This document shows, piece after piece, positions 62,801 to 64,000 of a stretch of 64,000 nt of DNA. A model generated the notes under the pieces. That model was not told the origin of the DNA and made no database searches. It saw only the letters and a program-made list of their open reading frames with translations. Within the stretch, counting starts at the first letter, position 1, and every line of letters begins with the position of its first letter. Made by a program: the position numbers and the translations under genes. The stretch covers positions 744,001 through 808,000 of the forward strand of contig JBGAVD010000001.1 in assembly GCA_044228285.1 (NCBI GenBank). Direction: 5' to 3'. Source of the stretch: JBBATK01 sp044228285. Lineage in GTDB: Bacteria; Bacteroidota; Ignavibacteria; Kapaibacteriales; NICIL-2.

Positions 62801-64000
62801 TCGGCGACACGAGCTTCTGCATTGGTGGTATGGCTACTCTTCGCTGCGTTGCAAATGCAACTGATGTTCGTTGGCAGCCTTCGAACGTTGTGTATGACTC
62901 GGCGCGGAAGCACTACCTTGTTCAACCGCAGCAATCTACCCGCTACATTGTTCAAGCTCAGCGGGGTAGTTGTATTGGCTGGGATACAGTAGATATACAG
63001 GTAAATGAGTTCCCGAACCTGAGTTTGCAGAGTAGCGGCAAACCATGCGTGAATGAAGGAACTGAATTGTCGGTGAGTGAAGCAGAGGATGGTGTAGAGT
63101 ACCAATGGCAACCCAAAGCATTGCTCGAGCAATCGACGGGCCCCGTCGTGCGCACCAAGGCGCTGACCGACTCCTCCAGATTTCAGTGCCTCGCTCGAAA
63201 GAACGGCTGTACAACCGTCGAGTCGATAGTCGTGAAGCTACATACACCGCCCGCTGTTGTTCTGAGTGCAGATACTTCCGTGTGTTTAGGACAATATGCA
63301 TTTCCACGAGTTCAAACAGCCGGTCTTCGTTCCCTACAGTGGTCACCCGCAGACGGAATGGATAACTCTCAGTCCGCAACTCCTCGAGTGCTAGCACAGA
63401 CAGAGCAAGAGTACACAGCGCGTGTTGTGGATTCAAACGGATGCGTCGCGAGTGCGACGTGGAGACTATCTCTACGACCCTCTCATCACCTTCACCTTTG
63501 GTGTAATTCTATTGACGAGCAGATTGGTACCAGTTCTAGCATTGTTGTAAAGGCTCGCGCAGACCAGGAACTACAGAGTAGTTTACAGTTTATTATTTCT
63601 GCGGATGCGGAGTCATTTCTTGCTCAGAGTTTTAGCCCTTCAACTGGACTGATTCAGAAACGAAAGGCAGGCAAGCGAAACGAGTGGATAGTACGCGTTC
63701 CTAGCGCTGGTCTATCCCTGCAGGATCAAGAAGTCTTTCGCATCGACGGGTTGCTTTGTGCGGCAGGGCGTGAAGCAACTGATATTCTGATAGACAGTAT
63801 TGAGGTTAATTGGACTGAATGTGCGGACTATAGCAAGAGTCCAGGTACACTAGCCCTCCAAGGCTGTGCCACCAATCTACATCGCATACAGTATCTCAAC
63901 AGAGTGAATGCTCTCATCGCACCGCAACCAGTTGAAGGAGAGCTTCAAATTCTCTTCGATGCAGAACAGAGTACAGAATGTAAGATAGAAGTACTGTCCC
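59875..64000 (+). CDS. Giant secreted SBBP/PKD-repeat protein, 3'-truncated by the window
   Basis: The frame is open from 59833 to the window end. I prefer GTG 59875 because aaggag ends 8 bases before it; ATG 59884 is an alternative. About 1,375 residues are visible. A signal peptide (LRTLVLSFVIPFVLCVPLRV) precedes an SBBP-type beta-propeller region (about 45-500) with repeats such as WATYIGGSSIDGAGSIAVND. A PKD domain follows (GIYWNFGDGAETVGDGPQTH, about 530). Then come seven or eight similar 80-90 residue Ig-like units, DTSVCLGxx...L-W-x-P...TTYxVxVxxxxGCxxxDSVxV, to about 1,200. The final visible segment (VNALIAPQPVEGELQILFDA and onward) resembles the start of a T9SS type A sorting domain. 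It is probably a surface adhesin or gliding-motility-associated protein. Confidence 0.85.
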   Translation, partial: MEQMIHQKWFGIIRLRTLVLSFVIPFVLCVPLRVLSAETDFDDLNYSKGTFFGGSTNDSYLLHVAVDKEGNVYGTGFGRDIPATAGAYQTTNHGLHDVVVFKMDPTLTRLIWATYIGGSSIDGAGSIAVNDSGEVFLSGYTYSTDFPVSVSSDLSYTAGSYPSYFALKLSSNGSQLLYSRILGRAAPITQQTQSASKGAQLAIDPAGFSYVLASTTQSTYTITADAVQPSMASSRDLVITKLDPQGNIEYSSFLGGNGDDFAGEIIFVQGMLYCTGATSSTDMPGAGSKTPNGQDAFVMRISPIPVLTPLATVFIGGSGTEQGIALCFDQHASRICMTGFTASNDFASTAAFLSGAKTGGFVAAFDRTLNNQYFASIIAPTVTPTSVITRRTNSGIFISGYAQGQAPVTFNAYQSTLKGAQDGVLFSIDSAGGLLRYGTYIGGSRQDYSTAKVLLFEKECALRIIFGITTHSQDFPTTRDSYQPDKLNGEDDQPALVLFSQLQVEPEVKVLTKVCSGDVRFSLKVPCPPNGIYWNFGDGAETVGDGPQTHHYTHNGTFTTTITLIYPEPDTMVLKRIVVVTDVPDSVRTQRTYYPCVKDTNMHLFAYNCVRYEWSPGAGLNDSTLPNPLVKKPRNGKYVVHGWDARGCESFDTVQVYLLDFKARVEKDTVICRGASVKLQAFGGYSYQWYPPKGLDRTNKAQVLAAPTETTTYNVVVTDGSCPDTAHVTVRVEQPRVLRFRDAPVICPGGFAQLHVEVEGDTAGLSYEWSPTLDLDNPRIASPTVYPTKNTTYTVKVSTALGCIRRDSVKVSLANHVIAKVRPDTSVCLGSALFLDASGGSVYRWEPAIDLDNPASPRPRCIPSADREYKVYVMSGECIDSQQVKITVHSIPQIKASGTQRCCAGDRIELRVVSPDPTMSYSWFPAGAFEHPHDTLVSVQPQSDTTYYVEVRSPQGCTMLDSIRVRVDSTLLVQAFGDTSFCIGGMATLRCVANATDVRWQPSNVVYDSARKHYLVQPQQSTRYIVQAQRGSCIGWDTVDIQVNEFPNLSLQSSGKPCVNEGTELSVSEAEDGVEYQWQPKALLEQSTGPVVRTKALTDSSRFQCLARKNGCTTVESIVVKLHTPPAVVLSADTSVCLGQYAFPRVQTAGLRSLQWSPADGMDNSQSATPRVLAQTEQEYTARVVDSNGCVASATWRLSLRPSHHLHLWCNSIDEQIGTSSSIVVKARADQELQSSLQFIISADAESFLAQSFSPSTGLIQKRKAGKRNEWIVRVPSAGLSLQDQEVFRIDGLLCAAGREATDILIDSIEVNWTECADYSKSPGTLALQGCATNLHRIQYLNRVNALIAPQPVEGELQILFDAEQSTECKIEVLS

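Overview
The window most resembles a Gram-negative member of the FCB group (Bacteroidota/Chlorobiota-like, possibly a Kapabacteria- or Ignavibacteria-type lineage). The evidence is four secreted proteins that carry or probably carry C-terminal type IX secretion (T9SS) sorting domains, a BatA-type N-terminus on a VWA protein, a CMP-KDO synthetase (hence LPS), weak or absent Shine-Dalgarno sequences on several genes, and an RHS core of the style seen in Bacteroidota. The species cannot be named from the sequence alone.

Positions 1-24,000 are an accessory, decaying region. It starts with the end of an unrecognised gene and a very large RHS/YD-repeat protein (1006-9267) whose polymorphic C-terminus is a probable zinc metallopeptidase (HELWH; M91/NleD-like). 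Downstream lies a graveyard. It holds a stub at the usual immunity-gene position, the eroded end of a second M91-like toxin tip joined by ATGA to a lipoprotein gene (10741-11340), a different eroded toxin tip overlapping an intact immunity-like gene (20510-20839), and two other small unknown genes. These are mixed with broken insertion sequences: an IS5-family element, IS21 fragments, two ISL3-family copies with different disabling mutations, an IS3 fragment and an internally deleted IS5. An Asp-box (BNR) T9SS protein (14430-16631) and a secreted unknown (22843-23820) sit among them.

Positions 24,057-27,020 hold two clusters of a short palindromic repeat family on either side of one NHL-propeller T9SS gene.

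From 27,142 on, the window is ordinary chromosomal coding sequence: FkbM methyltransferase, a DUF2202 ferritin-like lipoprotein, trigger factor, a heptosyltransferase-like protein, a pseudouridine synthase with an enormous Arg/Ser-rich N-terminal extension, an exported superoxide dismutase, a BatA-like VWA protein, a WD40 T9SS protein, a J-domain protein, a NatAB-type ABC exporter, an FtsE-like ATPase next to dapB and a family 2 glycosyltransferase, proS, an alpha/beta hydrolase, a SnoaL-like protein with a TetR-type operator in front, a CAP-domain protein, a flippase, a membrane glycosyltransferase-like protein, an M28 peptidase, the kdsB-gcvT pair, and a giant SBBP/PKD-repeat adhesin-like protein that runs off the right end.

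The most interesting system is the RHS toxin with its displaced tip and immunity remnants (1,000-22,600). It looks like a toxin-tip replacement zone in which insertion sequences have accumulated and decayed. No RNA gene or CRISPR array was found.
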